Assembly: GCA_038322235.1 (NCBI GenBank)
Contig: JBBQFQ010000008.1
Span: forward strand, 1 to 64,000
Direction of reading: 5' to 3'
Length of the DNA: 64,000 nt
DNA from: SZAS-18 sp038322235
GTDB taxonomy: Bacteria; Verrucomicrobiota; Verrucomicrobiia; Chthoniobacterales; SZAS-18
The first letter of the stretch is position 1. Every line of letters starts with the position of its first letter. The translations under genes were made by a program, and so were the position numbers. Below are positions 50,205-59,928 of the stretch, one piece after another. Below the pieces are notes generated by a model. The model saw nothing but the letters and a program-made list of their open reading frames with translations, did not search any database and had not been told where the DNA came from.

Positions 50205-50536
50205 AAGAGGGAGAGGGGCGGGGGTTCGGCGTCAGAGGCGCCAACTCCAATTCTCATCCAGAAAATCTTTCCCGCTCGTTCGCATCCCGGGCTGACAACG
50301 CGCGCCGTAAGCATCATGAACGAAGGAGAACGTGATTCGGACGGTGATTGTACTTGGACGGCCGAGTCAGAGCGGACCTGGATCGAGGGGCGGGCGCTTT
50401 GGGACGGGACTGGGAGTTTCGGAGCGAACGAGCGCTGGCCCGAACGAACGGCGCGATCTTGCGCATTCGGCGGCGAAGGTTTGCCAATCGGAGGGATGTT
50501 CCTTCTCCTTCGGCGCGCGGCCGCTATGGTCCCCCG
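50205..50536. other. Gene-free region between divergent genes
   Basis: This 332-bp stretch lies between the starts of the disulfide reductase (minus) and the phosphodiesterase (plus). Open frames run through it from both sides but show no recognisable protein and no signal or motif. It probably holds the two divergent promoters. I see no clear -35/-10 pair or hairpin. Confidence 0.5.
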
Positions 50537-52135
50537 ATGCCCAGCCGCCTGCTTCCCGGTGCCGTCCTCGCGGCGCTCCTGATCCTTCCGCTCGCCGCAG
50601 CGGAAGAAAAGCCCGGCCGGCGGGTTGTCCTGATGGTTTGGGATGGGATGCGGCCCGACTTCGTGACGGCCGAGACGACGCCCAACCTCCATGCGCTCGC
50701 GCAGCGGGGGGTCTTCTTCTCCAGACATCACGCCGTGTTCCCGAGTTCCACCGAGGTCAATGGAACCGCGATGGCGACCGGTTCGCACCCGCGGCGGAGC
50801 GGCATTGTCGCCAACCGCGAGTACCGGCCGGAGATCGATCCTTTGAAGGGCTTCGATACGCAGGACCGATTGATGATCGCAAAGGGCGATGAGCTGAGCG
50901 GAGGAAAATATGTGGGCGTGCCGACGATCGCGGAACTCGTTCAGCGGAGTGGCCAGCGGACGGCGCTCGCGGGGACAAAAAATGTCATCCTCCTGCAGGA
51001 TCGCGGAGCCGGGCGCACCGGCGAGACCAGCCCGATTTCATTGAACGTCTTTGGCGAACCGAACCGCGAGGGCGAGGAGGGCGAAGCGAGCGGCGTGGTG
51101 CCGCGGAGCGCGCTCCGGGATCTCCTCGCGGCGCGAGGCTCTTTCCCGTCGCGCTACACCTATCCAAACGTGAAGCAGGACGAGTGGATGACCAGCACGC
51201 TGATCGACTACCTCTGGCGGGATGGGGTGCCGGTGTTTTCGACGCTCTGGTCGAGTGATCCGGATTACACCCAGCATCAGCACGGCCCCGGCTCGCCGGA
51301 AGCTCTCGCGGCGCTGCGAAGCGCTGACGGAAATCTCGGACGCGTGATCGCAGCGTTGGAGCAGCGGGGACTGCTGGAGCAGACCGATATCATGGTCGTT
51401 TCCGACCATGGTTTTTCGACGATTGAGCACCCACAAAATGTGAGCGATCTCCTCCGCACCGCGGGCTTCGAGGCGACGCGGGAGCTGCGCAAGCCGCTCA
51501 ACGGCAAGCAGGTGATGGTGGTCGGCAACGGCGGCACGGTCTGCCTGTACGTCGCAAACCACGACGAGGCGCTGACCCGCGCCCTGGTCGAGTCTCTCCA
51601 GACGACCGCGTATTGCGGGACGATTTTCTCGCGCGTGCCGGCGGAAGGAGCGTTTCTCCTCAAGGACGCGAACCTCGACACCGCCGCCGCGCCGGACGTA
51701 CTCATTTCGATGCGTTGGATCGATGCGAAAAGCGAACGCGGCATTCCGGGGCTGCTTTGGTCCGACGGTCGCCGTCCGCGCGGGTCGGGAACGCACGCGA
51801 CCCTGAGTCGCTATGATCAACGGAACACGCTCATCGCGGCCGGGCCGGACTTCCGGCGCGGCGTGGTGAGCGAGATTCCGAGTGGCAACATCGACGTGGC
51901 GCCGACCATCCTCCACCTCCTTCACGTCGCGAACCCGGGCCCGATGGATGGCCGCATTCTGGCGGAGGCGCTCGCCCAGACGGAGCTCGCGGCGCCGCCC
52001 CCAGCCGAAACGACCCGCCTGGAGGCGCGCCGAGCCGTGCCGGGCGGCGAATGGCACCAATATCTTCAGGTCACCCGCGTGGGCGACGCCACGTACTTCG
52101 ACGAAGGCAACGGCGGGGTGGAACCGGCGAAGTAA
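50537..52135 (+). CDS. Exported ectonucleotide pyrophosphatase/phosphodiesterase-like protein
   Basis: This 532-residue protein starts at ATG 50537 with a signal peptide (PSRLLPGAVLAALLILPLAA). It has the alkaline phosphatase superfamily fold: VVLMVWDGMRPDFVTAETTP (first metal Asp), a nucleophile region HAVFPSSTEVNGTAMATGSHP with Ser/Thr, MVVSDHGFSTI (metal Asp/His), and a further His in GTHATLSRYDQRN. The layout matches type I phosphodiesterases/NPP enzymes. The substrate, phosphodiester or nucleotide, is unknown. It lies 24 bp upstream of proB. Confidence 0.82.
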   Translation: MPSRLLPGAVLAALLILPLAAAEEKPGRRVVLMVWDGMRPDFVTAETTPNLHALAQRGVFFSRHHAVFPSSTEVNGTAMATGSHPRRSGIVANREYRPEIDPLKGFDTQDRLMIAKGDELSGGKYVGVPTIAELVQRSGQRTALAGTKNVILLQDRGAGRTGETSPISLNVFGEPNREGEEGEASGVVPRSALRDLLAARGSFPSRYTYPNVKQDEWMTSTLIDYLWRDGVPVFSTLWSSDPDYTQHQHGPGSPEALAALRSADGNLGRVIAALEQRGLLEQTDIMVVSDHGFSTIEHPQNVSDLLRTAGFEATRELRKPLNGKQVMVVGNGGTVCLYVANHDEALTRALVESLQTTAYCGTIFSRVPAEGAFLLKDANLDTAAAPDVLISMRWIDAKSERGIPGLLWSDGRRPRGSGTHATLSRYDQRNTLIAAGPDFRRGVVSEIPSGNIDVAPTILHLLHVANPGPMDGRILAEALAQTELAAPPPAETTRLEARRAVPGGEWHQYLQVTRVGDATYFDEGNGGVEPAK

Positions 52136-52159
52136 TCCAGTAGTCTCCGCCACGCCTCC

Positions 52160-52936
52160 GTGTTGTCTCCGCGTCGCATCGTCATCAAGTTCGGCACCGG
52201 CCTCCTCACCGAGCCCGGAGGCTCCGGATTGGATATCCGCCAGTTCCGCCGGCTCACCGCCGAGATCGCGGACCTCGTGTACGCCGGTCACCAATGCTTG
52301 CTCGTTTCGAGTGGCGCGGTCGGAGCGGGCCTCATGGCGCTGGGGCTGGGCGAGCGGCCCAGGGAACTCGCCCAAATCCAAGCCTGCGCCGCGATCGGGC
52401 AATCCCGCCTCATGCGACTCTACAGCGCCCTTTTTGGCCGCCGCGGATTGCTCATTGCCCAAGTGCTCCTGACCCATTCCGACCTCGATTCGCGGATCTG
52501 CTATGCCAACGCCAGGAACACGCTGGAGGAGCTGCTGGTCTCGGGGCGCGTCGTTCCCGTCATCAACGAGAATGACACGGTCGCGGTCGAAGAGCTGCGG
52601 TTCGGCGACAACGACCGCCTCTCGGCGGAGGTGGCCTGTCTGGCCCGAGCGGATCTCCTCATTGTCCTGACGAGCGCGAACGGACTGACGCGCGATGGGA
52701 CGCCGGACGGTCTGCCGATTGCCGAAGTGGCGGACATCGACGCCGCGATGGTCTTCGCCAGCGGGGAGAAAGGCCGCTTCAGTGTCGGCGGCATGGGCTC
52801 GAAGCTCCAGGCCGTGAAGCTCGCGGTGGATGCTGGAATCCCCGCGGTGATCGCCCATGGCCGCGTGCCGGGGCTGTTGCTGCGGATCGTGGCGGGCGAA
52901 TCTGTCGGGACACGCTTTCTCGCGCGGACGTCATGA
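52160..52936 (+). CDS. proB: Glutamate 5-kinase
   Basis: This enzyme catalyses the first step of proline synthesis, phosphorylating glutamate. The 258-residue protein shows RIVIKFGTGLLT, LVSSGAVGAGL, VINENDTVAVEELRFGDNDRLSAEVA and the C-terminal GMGSKLQAVKLA, all amino-acid-kinase hallmarks. The PUA RNA-binding domain present in E. coli ProB is missing, as in some other bacteria, so feedback behaviour may differ. The start is TTG 52160. It overlaps proA by ATGA. Confidence 0.93.
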   Translation: MLSPRRIVIKFGTGLLTEPGGSGLDIRQFRRLTAEIADLVYAGHQCLLVSSGAVGAGLMALGLGERPRELAQIQACAAIGQSRLMRLYSALFGRRGLLIAQVLLTHSDLDSRICYANARNTLEELLVSGRVVPVINENDTVAVEELRFGDNDRLSAEVACLARADLLIVLTSANGLTRDGTPDGLPIAEVADIDAAMVFASGEKGRFSVGGMGSKLQAVKLAVDAGIPAVIAHGRVPGLLLRIVAGESVGTRFLARTS

Positions 52937-54195
52937 CTCTCCCGGAACACATCCTCGATCTCGGCCGCCGCGCGCGCGCGGCGGCGCGGTATCTAGCCAC
53001 TCTCTCCCGCGGGGAGAAGGATCGGGCGCTGGAGGCGATGGCGGACGCATTGCTCGCGGATCGTCAGGCGATCCTGGCGGCCAACGCCGACGACGTCGAG
53101 GCGGCGATCGCGCGGGGCTTGAGCGCGCCGCTCGTTGATCGCTTGCGGCTCGATGACGCCAGACTCGCGAAGATCGCCCGTCAGGTGCGCGAAGTCGCGC
53201 GTCTGGAGGATCCGATCGGCGAAGTCTTGCGCGCGTGGAGTCCAGAGAGTGGCATTCGGATCGAGAAGCGCCGCGTCCCGATCGGCGTCATCGGGATCAT
53301 TTACGAATCGCGTCCCAACGTCACGAGCGATGCGGCGGTGCTTTGTCTCAAGGCCGGCAACGCGACCATCCTGCGCGGGGGCTCGGAGGCGCAACATTCG
53401 AATCACGCCATCGTCGCGGCCCTGCGGCGCGGGCTGACCGCGGCCCGTCTGCCGGCGGATGCGATCCTGATGATCGAAGGGACCGATCGCGACGCGATCC
53501 GGCTGCTGGCGCAGATGGATCGGTGGCTCGACGTCATCATCCCAAGGGGCGGCGAAGCGCTGATCCGGACCGTCGTGGAGCATGCCCGCATGCCGGTGAT
53601 CAAGCACTACACCGGCCTCTGCATTCTCTACGTCGATGCCGCGGCTGATCTCGCGATGGCCACCCGCATTGCGGAGAACGCAAAAGTGCAACGGCCCGGG
53701 GTCTGCAACGCGATCGAGACTCTGCTCGTCCATCGCGCGGTCGCGGCGGAATTTTTGCCCTCGGCCGGAGCGCAGTTCCGCGCGGCGGGAGTGGAACTCC
53801 GGGCGGATGATCGGGCGCGGGAGATCCTCGGAAGCGCCCACTGCCTGGCGGCGACGCCAGCGGACTGGGAGACGGAGTTTCTCGATCTGCGCCTCGCGGT
53901 GAAAATCGTTGATTCGCTCGAGGAGGCGATCCAGCACATCGAGCAGTACGGCTCGCATCATTCCGACGCCATCATTACCCGCGATGCCGCGGCCGCGGAA
54001 CGGTTTCTGAACGAGGTGGACTCCGCCACGGTGTACTGGAATGCCAGCACGCGCTTCACCGACGGCGGCGAATTCGGGTTTGGCACGGAGATCGGCATCA
54101 GCACCGACAAGCTCCACGCCCGCGGTCCGATGGGCCTCGAGGAATTGACGACGTACAAGTACGTCATCCGCGGTGAGGGGCAGACGCGGGCCTAA
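52933..54195 (+). CDS. proA: Gamma-glutamyl phosphate reductase
   Basis: This enzyme catalyses the second step of proline synthesis, reducing glutamyl-phosphate to glutamate semialdehyde with NADPH. The 420-residue protein has the aldehyde dehydrogenase-like fold with RIEKRRVPIGVIGIIYESRP near residue 112. The catalytic Cys is in KVQRPGVCNAIETLLVH (about residue 257) and the C-terminus ends with EFGFGTEIGISTDKLHARGP. It overlaps proB by four bases and ends against hisD (convergent). proC is located 44 kb away. Confidence 0.95.
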   Translation: MTLPEHILDLGRRARAAARYLATLSRGEKDRALEAMADALLADRQAILAANADDVEAAIARGLSAPLVDRLRLDDARLAKIARQVREVARLEDPIGEVLRAWSPESGIRIEKRRVPIGVIGIIYESRPNVTSDAAVLCLKAGNATILRGGSEAQHSNHAIVAALRRGLTAARLPADAILMIEGTDRDAIRLLAQMDRWLDVIIPRGGEALIRTVVEHARMPVIKHYTGLCILYVDAAADLAMATRIAENAKVQRPGVCNAIETLLVHRAVAAEFLPSAGAQFRAAGVELRADDRAREILGSAHCLAATPADWETEFLDLRLAVKIVDSLEEAIQHIEQYGSHHSDAIITRDAAAAERFLNEVDSATVYWNASTRFTDGGEFGFGTEIGISTDKLHARGPMGLEELTTYKYVIRGEGQTRA

Positions 54196-55478
54196 ACCCG
54201 GATCGAAGCCGAGCGCCCATGAGCGGCGAGGCCTTCGAGGGCGCTGAACTGCTCGATCACCGGCGTCGCGCGGCGAATGGAGTCCGAATCGTAGCGGATG
54301 AGGCTCGTGCGGCGCTGAAACTGGTCGACCGTCAGTCCCGCGAAGGACTTCCCCGCGCCACCGGTCGGCAGCGTGTGACTGGGTCCGGCCAGGAAATCGC
54401 CGGCGGCGACCGGCGACCACCCTCCGAGGCAGATGCAGCCCGTGGTGGTGATGCGTTCTGAGATCAGGTCGGAATCCACGACATTGAGCGAGAGGTGCTC
54501 CGGGGCGTAGCCATTCACGAGCTCGATCGCGTGCGCGAGGCTGCGCGCGAGCACGAGCATCGCGTGGTTCTCGAGGACGCCGGCGAGTTGCGCCTGACGG
54601 GGCAGCGAGGCGGCTTGGAGGTGGATTTCCTTTTCGACCTCGGCCAGCTTCGCGGGGGAGTCGGTGACGAAGATCATCGCGCTGTCTGCCCCGTGCTCCG
54701 CCTGGGCCAGCAGATCCGCCGCGATCCAGGCGGGATTTGCGGCGGCGTCGGCCAGCACCATCACCTCGCTCGGTCCTGGCAGGAGGTCGATCGCGACGCG
54801 ACCGAAGAGCTGGCGCTTGGCTTCGACGACGTAGGAGTTTCCCGGTCCGAAAATTTTCTGCACGGGCCGAATCGTGGACGTCCCAAAACCCAGCGCCCCG
54901 ATGGCCTGGGCTCCCCCGATCCGATAGACCTCCGTGGCACCGGCGAGCTCGAGAGCCGCGAGGAGCGCCGGAGCGATGCTCCCATCCGGTCCGGCCGGAG
55001 TCGTCACGACGATCTCCGGACAGCCGGCGATCTGGGCGAGCGTGGCGGTCATGAGCGCGGTGGAGACGAGCGGCGCCGATCCCCCGGGAACGTAGAGTCC
55101 CACGCGCTTGAACGGTCGAAACCGTTCACCAACCTCCGCGCCTTCCGCGTTCGTCATCGTCCAGTCCGCGCGCAGGCTCCGCGCGGCAAAGGTGCTGACA
55201 TTTGCGTGCGATGCCGCCAGCGCCGCGTGGGTGGCCGCATCGAGTCCGGTCCGCGCCGCCGCAAATTCCTCCCGGCCGACCCGCATCGCCGAGCCGTCGG
55301 CGAGCGTGGGACCGCCGAATTTCGCCGTCAGACGGAGGACCGCCGCGTCGCCTTCGGCCCGGATCGCGTCCAAAATCTCCGCAACGGTGTCCCGCACGTG
55401 ATCGGCCGGGGTAAAGACGCGGTCGAGCCGCGCAAGTTCTGCCTCGTAGGACGGTTGGTCAGGTCGAAGGATTTTCAT
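54192..55478 (-). CDS. hisD: Histidinol dehydrogenase
   Basis: This enzyme catalyses the last two steps of histidine synthesis, oxidising histidinol to histidine. The 428-residue protein has GLYVPGGSAPLVSTALMTA, DLLPGPSEVMVLADAAANP, QAEHGADSAMIFVTDSP and the HisD signature SHTLPTGGAGKSFAGLTV. The zinc and catalytic Glu/His pairs lie in these regions. The start ATG at 55478 is chosen; a longer frame upstream has no homology. No other his genes are in the window. It is convergent with proA, overlapping by four bases. Confidence 0.95.
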   Translation of the reverse strand: MKILRPDQPSYEAELARLDRVFTPADHVRDTVAEILDAIRAEGDAAVLRLTAKFGGPTLADGSAMRVGREEFAAARTGLDAATHAALAASHANVSTFAARSLRADWTMTNAEGAEVGERFRPFKRVGLYVPGGSAPLVSTALMTATLAQIAGCPEIVVTTPAGPDGSIAPALLAALELAGATEVYRIGGAQAIGALGFGTSTIRPVQKIFGPGNSYVVEAKRQLFGRVAIDLLPGPSEVMVLADAAANPAWIAADLLAQAEHGADSAMIFVTDSPAKLAEVEKEIHLQAASLPRQAQLAGVLENHAMLVLARSLAHAIELVNGYAPEHLSLNVVDSDLISERITTTGCICLGGWSPVAAGDFLAGPSHTLPTGGAGKSFAGLTVDQFQRRTSLIRYDSDSIRRATPVIEQFSALEGLAAHGRSASIRV

Positions 55479-55602
55479 CGCGCGGGAAGGACGGAGAGTG
55501 CGGGCGGATTTACGCTTTAGCACAACTCGCCCGCGCCCGCTCGGAACGCTCGACACGTGACACGACGCACCCGAAGGTGCCCATCCGTTCCTCGGCCTCC
55601 CC

Positions 55603-57309
55603 ATGACCCCGCACGACGAATACGTTCTCGAAATCCTGCGGGAATCGATGCTGCTCACGGCCGCCCAGAGCGAGGAGGTCGTGCAGGAGTCGCCGGCCCA
55701 TCACGGCGTCATCGCGGCGATCAGCCACCTCGGGCTCGTCACGGAGGACGACATCTGCCGCGCGCTCGCCACGCACTCGAACATGGAGTTCGTGGATCTC
55801 GACGCGATCAACGTTCCTCCCGAGGTCATCGGGCAGATCGCGCCCGAGCTGGCGCAGCGCTATAGGGCCGTACCGGTGGCGCAGCACGACGGTATCCTGA
55901 GCATCGCCCTGGGCGATCCGCTGGACTTTGACGCGCTCGATTCCCTTCGCTACCAGACGAAGCGCGACCTCGATTTCGTCTGCGCGTCTCCCGCCGCGCT
56001 CCGGCGGGCCTTGATCAAGTACTACGGCACGGCCGATCAAGCCGCGGACCAGCTCGCCGGTGGACTCGGCGGTGACCTGGAAATCGGTGGGTTCGATGTC
56101 AGCGGGGTGGGGGAGGGCGACGGCCCGGACGGCGGCGACGCGCCGATCATCAAAATGGTTTCGATGTTGATTCTCGAGGCCTACAAGATGCGCGCCTCGG
56201 ATATTCACCTCGAACCGATCGAGAAGCGTTTTCGCGTTCGGTTCCGGATCGACGGAATGCTTCAGGAAATGCAGAACCCGCCGAAGCGGCTGCAATCCGC
56301 CATCGTGTCCCGCCTGAAAATCATGAGCGGCACGATGAGCATCGCCGAGAAGCGTCTGCCGCAGGACGGACGCATCCAGGTGAAGATCGGGCGGAAGCAG
56401 CTCGACCTCCGAGTCTCTACCATCCCGACCAACCACGGCGAAAGCGTCGTGATGCGAATTCTCGATAAATCGGGGCTCACCCTCGGTCTCCCGGAGCTGG
56501 GCTTTCTCACGGACGACCAGGAGGTTTTCGAGCGGCTGATCCATCTGCCCGACGGCATCCTTCTCGTCACGGGGCCAACCGGGAGCGGAAAGACGACGAC
56601 GCTCTACGGCTGTCTGAACTACATCAACAAACCCGATCGCAAGATCATCACCGTCGAGGATCCCGTCGAGTATCAGATGAACGGGATCAATCAGGTGCAG
56701 GTCAATGCGGATATCGGCATGTCGTTCCCGGCGGCGCTGCGCTCGATGCTGCGACAGGCGCCGAACATCATCATGATCGGGGAGATTCGGGATCTCGAGA
56801 CGGCGACCATCGCGATCAATGCGTCCCTCACCGGCCACCTCGTCTTCTCCACTTTGCACACGAATGACGCCCCCAGCGCGGTCGCGCGCCTGGTCGACAT
56901 GGGCATCAAGCCGTTTCTCGTCGCCAGCTCGGTGCGCGCGATCATGGCGCAACGCCTAGTCCGGAAGCTCTGCCCGAACTGCAAGGGACCTGCGGAGGTG
57001 GACGCTGCGATGATGCGCTCCCTGCACATCAACCGCGCCCAGGCGGAAGGCGCGCGCATCATGAAGGCGGTCGGCTGTGAGCTCTGCCGGCACAAAGGCT
57101 ACAAGGGCCGGATGGGCATCTTCGAAATCTTCCAGCTTGATGACCAGGTGCGCCACATGATCAACGACCGGCTTTCGACGCTGCAGATTCGCAAACGCGC
57201 GCGCGAACTTGGGATGCGCACGCTCCGGGAGGACGGCGTGCGGAAGGTGCTGGCCGGACTCACGACCGTGGAGGAGGTCGCCACGGCGACGCTCGGAGAC
57301 GATGACTAA
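55603..57309 (+). CDS. Type II secretion / type IV pilus assembly ATPase (GspE/PilB family)
   Basis: This 568-residue protein has an N-terminal MshEN-type nucleotide-binding domain (to about residue 165) with the typical LQEAL-like helical patterns. The ATPase core follows, with Walker A GPTGSGKTTTLYG (about residue 323), an Asp box DIHLEPIEKRFRVRFR, and Walker B plus His box IMIGEIRDLETATIAINASLTGHLVFSTLH. A tetra-Cys zinc motif CPNCKGPA ... CELCRHKGY lies at about 457-497. It powers pilus or pseudopilus extension. No other pilus genes are nearby, so it is a lone member here. Confidence 0.93.
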   Translation: MTPHDEYVLEILRESMLLTAAQSEEVVQESPAHHGVIAAISHLGLVTEDDICRALATHSNMEFVDLDAINVPPEVIGQIAPELAQRYRAVPVAQHDGILSIALGDPLDFDALDSLRYQTKRDLDFVCASPAALRRALIKYYGTADQAADQLAGGLGGDLEIGGFDVSGVGEGDGPDGGDAPIIKMVSMLILEAYKMRASDIHLEPIEKRFRVRFRIDGMLQEMQNPPKRLQSAIVSRLKIMSGTMSIAEKRLPQDGRIQVKIGRKQLDLRVSTIPTNHGESVVMRILDKSGLTLGLPELGFLTDDQEVFERLIHLPDGILLVTGPTGSGKTTTLYGCLNYINKPDRKIITVEDPVEYQMNGINQVQVNADIGMSFPAALRSMLRQAPNIIMIGEIRDLETATIAINASLTGHLVFSTLHTNDAPSAVARLVDMGIKPFLVASSVRAIMAQRLVRKLCPNCKGPAEVDAAMMRSLHINRAQAEGARIMKAVGCELCRHKGYKGRMGIFEIFQLDDQVRHMINDRLSTLQIRKRARELGMRTLREDGVRKVLAGLTTVEEVATATLGDDD

Positions 57310-59834
57310 GGCGCCTTGGTGACGTTGAGCCGGAGAAACTTCTTCGCTCCGCTCTGCAGGACTTTCGCCCGGACCGTCTGCGTGACTCCATCGTCCGTCA
57401 GAATGTCCTCCGTGACGCTGGCCGAACTCCAGCCGTTCGTCAGGGTCGTGGACTCCTGCACGACGTACTGCAGGTCCGTGGCCCCGATCAGTCGCGTGTA
57501 GGTGATCGTCACGTAGGGACCGACCCCGCCACTGATCGGCAGCGTGCCGGCCTTGGGCAAGCCGCTGGGATCCGCGCTGCGCGGATTCAGGTGAAACGCG
57601 TATTCGAGCACATTGTTGATCCCGTCGCCGTCAGGATCCGCGAGTCCGCCGCTGATCGCCGAATTTCCCAGCTCGGCCGGGGTGAAATACTGGGACCCCC
57701 ACCCAGAAAACGTCGAGGGGGTCGCAACGAAGTTCAGGACCACGCTCGATCCGCCCACAAACGCGTTCTGCGATGCGACGGTCTGAAAGCCGCGGCTCGC
57801 CAGATCAGCCCCATTGACGCTGACACCCCACGTCGCGGAGAAGACCGGGATGGAGTAGTTGCCGCCCGCATCGGTCGCCGTGCTCGACCCGAAGGCCGCG
57901 CCGCTCACGGTACTCGAACCGGCGACAATGACCCCGGCGATCGGCGCGTTGTTCGCCCCTCGGACCGTGCCGGTGATCGTCGTCGTGCTGTGGCGGGCGC
58001 GGAAGATGAGGCCGTTTTGATCGACCCCATCGGTGACCACGGTCGAAAAATCCTGCGGGATCAGGCCGAGCCCATTGATGTTGCTCAGCCCCAGCGTCCA
58101 GGTGCCGCCGAAGAGCGCGATGTCGAAGTTGCCGGCGGCATCGGCGCTCGTCCCGGTGTTGATGGTTCCATTGTTCGCGCCGGCGAAGACGTTGACGTTG
58201 CCGATCGGAGAGTTGTTCTCATCGAGAACCTGGCCGCGCAGGTGAGCGGTCACGACGTAGACGAGGTAAGTGATCCCGTTGATGTCGACGCCATCCTGAA
58301 CCTGAAAGACAGGTGAGGTGGAGACGAACTGGCCGGGAGAGTTGTTCTGGTTGAGCTGAAGCTGCCACGCCCGCGTACTCGCTCCGCCGCCGCCGAAGAC
58401 ACCGAGATCGAAGTTCCCGCTGGCGTCCGCGTTGGCCTGAGCCCCGATCCCGGCGCCGCCCGACATGTTGTTCGGGTCGATGGCCAGGATCACGACGTTC
58501 GGGACCGGGTTGTTGTGGTTGTCCCGGATCTGGCCGCGGAGGTGGGCCGTGATCGGATAGGCGACGAGATTCTGGAGGACGGCCGATCCGTTCGTGTTCA
58601 CGACGACCGATTCCTCCGAGACCAGAAACCCGGCGGGTGAGCTATTCACGCGCCAGCTGGCTGGCACCGTGCCGAGTGAGTAGTCGCCGTTTGCGTTCGA
58701 GATCGCGGTCGAGCGGTAGTCTGGCACGCCGTTCGTCTGACTGGTCACCTCGGTGAAAGGAATGGCGACATTCGCGGCGGTCTTCAGGCGCCCGTAAATC
58801 AGCGCGGTGGCGCGCGGGAAATCGAGATTGAAGCCACTCACGCTGACGCTGCTGCTTTCCGTGATTTTGAAACCGAGAAGGCCCGAGCGCGCGAGGCTGG
58901 GCCCATCCAGATTGAATTGCCACGGGTCCGCCGTTGCGGCGGACACGTAGTCGCCGTTCCCATCCGCGAGGACGAGCGCGATGAATCCCGTCTGCGACTG
59001 CCCCAGCAGAGGCAAGCCCGGCACCCCCGCGAGCGAGGTCGCGTCGCGAGCGCGCCCGGAAATCGTCCTGGTCCCCGGGGTCAGCGCGACGTTCTGCCCG
59101 CTGGAGAATGCTCCCGCGGTGACGGTCGCGGTAGGCGCGGTGTTGGCGTTGACCACGAAGCCCGCCTTGGCCGCGAGGATTTGGTAGGAACCGGCGGGAG
59201 CCTTGAGCGAATAGTTGCCGCCGAGCCCCGCCACCGTGATCGCGCGGAGATCGCCATCCGGCCCGCCGGCGACGAGGAGGACGAGCGCGCCCACCTGGCC
59301 CACTTGCGGACTGCCACCGAGAATCGTGCCGGAGACCCCGCTCCCGGCATAATCCTTTTGGGTCACGATGAGGCTCGCCGTGAACGGCGTGAATCCCGCT
59401 CCGCTCGGAGAGACCCGGAAAAGGTGGCAGCCGTCGATCTTTCCGGCAATCTCGTTCGAACTGTAGAGCAGTCGCGTCAGGATCTGGCTATTGGCCGCCC
59501 CATCTTCATCGCCGGCCACGTTCAGATTCCGCTGTCCGCCGATGCTCGTCACCAGCCCGTCCGTCACCGAGAACTTCCGCAAAAGAACGTCTGGACCCGT
59601 GATGGTGCCGCTTCCGTCCGCGTCGTAGTACTCTTCGATCACCACCGTTTGTCCGGCATTGTCGAGTCCGGTGACGGTCAGATCCAGGGAGCCGACATAG
59701 TCATTCGCGATCGTGCTCGGCGAGATCGTCAGACCGGCGGAGGCCGGACCGGCGAGCGTCAGGGACAATCCGGCGAAAGCGCTGGCGAGAGCCAGCCTTG
59801 GGCGCGAAATACCGCGCAGAATCAGAGTGTTCAT
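57306..59834 (-). CDS. Large secreted protein with carboxypeptidase-regulatory-like repeats
   Basis: This 842-residue protein starts at ATG 59834 with a signal peptide (after AGPASAG). At least five repeats of a prealbumin-like Ig domain are visible, for example AHLRGQIRDNHNNPVPNVV, AHLRGQVLDENNSPIGNVNV and ITGTVRGANNAPIAGVIVAG. Each repeat has a G.V.....P..G pattern. Near the C-terminus DPDGDGINNVLEYAFHLNPR is the calcium-binding and tail region common on Verrucomicrobiota exoproteins, and a final beta domain follows. The function is probably adhesive or structural. AAAGG lies 9-13 bases before the start. It overlaps the PilB gene end by four bases (convergent). Confidence 0.8.
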   Translation of the reverse strand: MNTLILRGISRPRLALASAFAGLSLTLAGPASAGLTISPSTIANDYVGSLDLTVTGLDNAGQTVVIEEYYDADGSGTITGPDVLLRKFSVTDGLVTSIGGQRNLNVAGDEDGAANSQILTRLLYSSNEIAGKIDGCHLFRVSPSGAGFTPFTASLIVTQKDYAGSGVSGTILGGSPQVGQVGALVLLVAGGPDGDLRAITVAGLGGNYSLKAPAGSYQILAAKAGFVVNANTAPTATVTAGAFSSGQNVALTPGTRTISGRARDATSLAGVPGLPLLGQSQTGFIALVLADGNGDYVSAATADPWQFNLDGPSLARSGLLGFKITESSSVSVSGFNLDFPRATALIYGRLKTAANVAIPFTEVTSQTNGVPDYRSTAISNANGDYSLGTVPASWRVNSSPAGFLVSEESVVVNTNGSAVLQNLVAYPITAHLRGQIRDNHNNPVPNVVILAIDPNNMSGGAGIGAQANADASGNFDLGVFGGGGASTRAWQLQLNQNNSPGQFVSTSPVFQVQDGVDINGITYLVYVVTAHLRGQVLDENNSPIGNVNVFAGANNGTINTGTSADAAGNFDIALFGGTWTLGLSNINGLGLIPQDFSTVVTDGVDQNGLIFRARHSTTTITGTVRGANNAPIAGVIVAGSSTVSGAAFGSSTATDAGGNYSIPVFSATWGVSVNGADLASRGFQTVASQNAFVGGSSVVLNFVATPSTFSGWGSQYFTPAELGNSAISGGLADPDGDGINNVLEYAFHLNPRSADPSGLPKAGTLPISGGVGPYVTITYTRLIGATDLQYVVQESTTLTNGWSSASVTEDILTDDGVTQTVRAKVLQSGAKKFLRLNVTKAP

Positions 59835-59928
59835 CTCGTTGCCTTTGGCAGGCTTAGCATGGCAGTGAGCTGCCGGTGGAGTCAAGGCCGCTGGCATGGG
59901 GCGACGACCACGGCGATACTTCGCGCCC

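Noticed and set aside
50201..50788. Minus-strand ORF upstream of the phosphodiesterase gene
   Set aside because: It lies across the start of a clear exported enzyme and shows no family pattern.
57591..58316. Plus-strand ORF inside the large secreted protein gene
   Set aside because: It is antisense to the repeats of that protein and has no motif.
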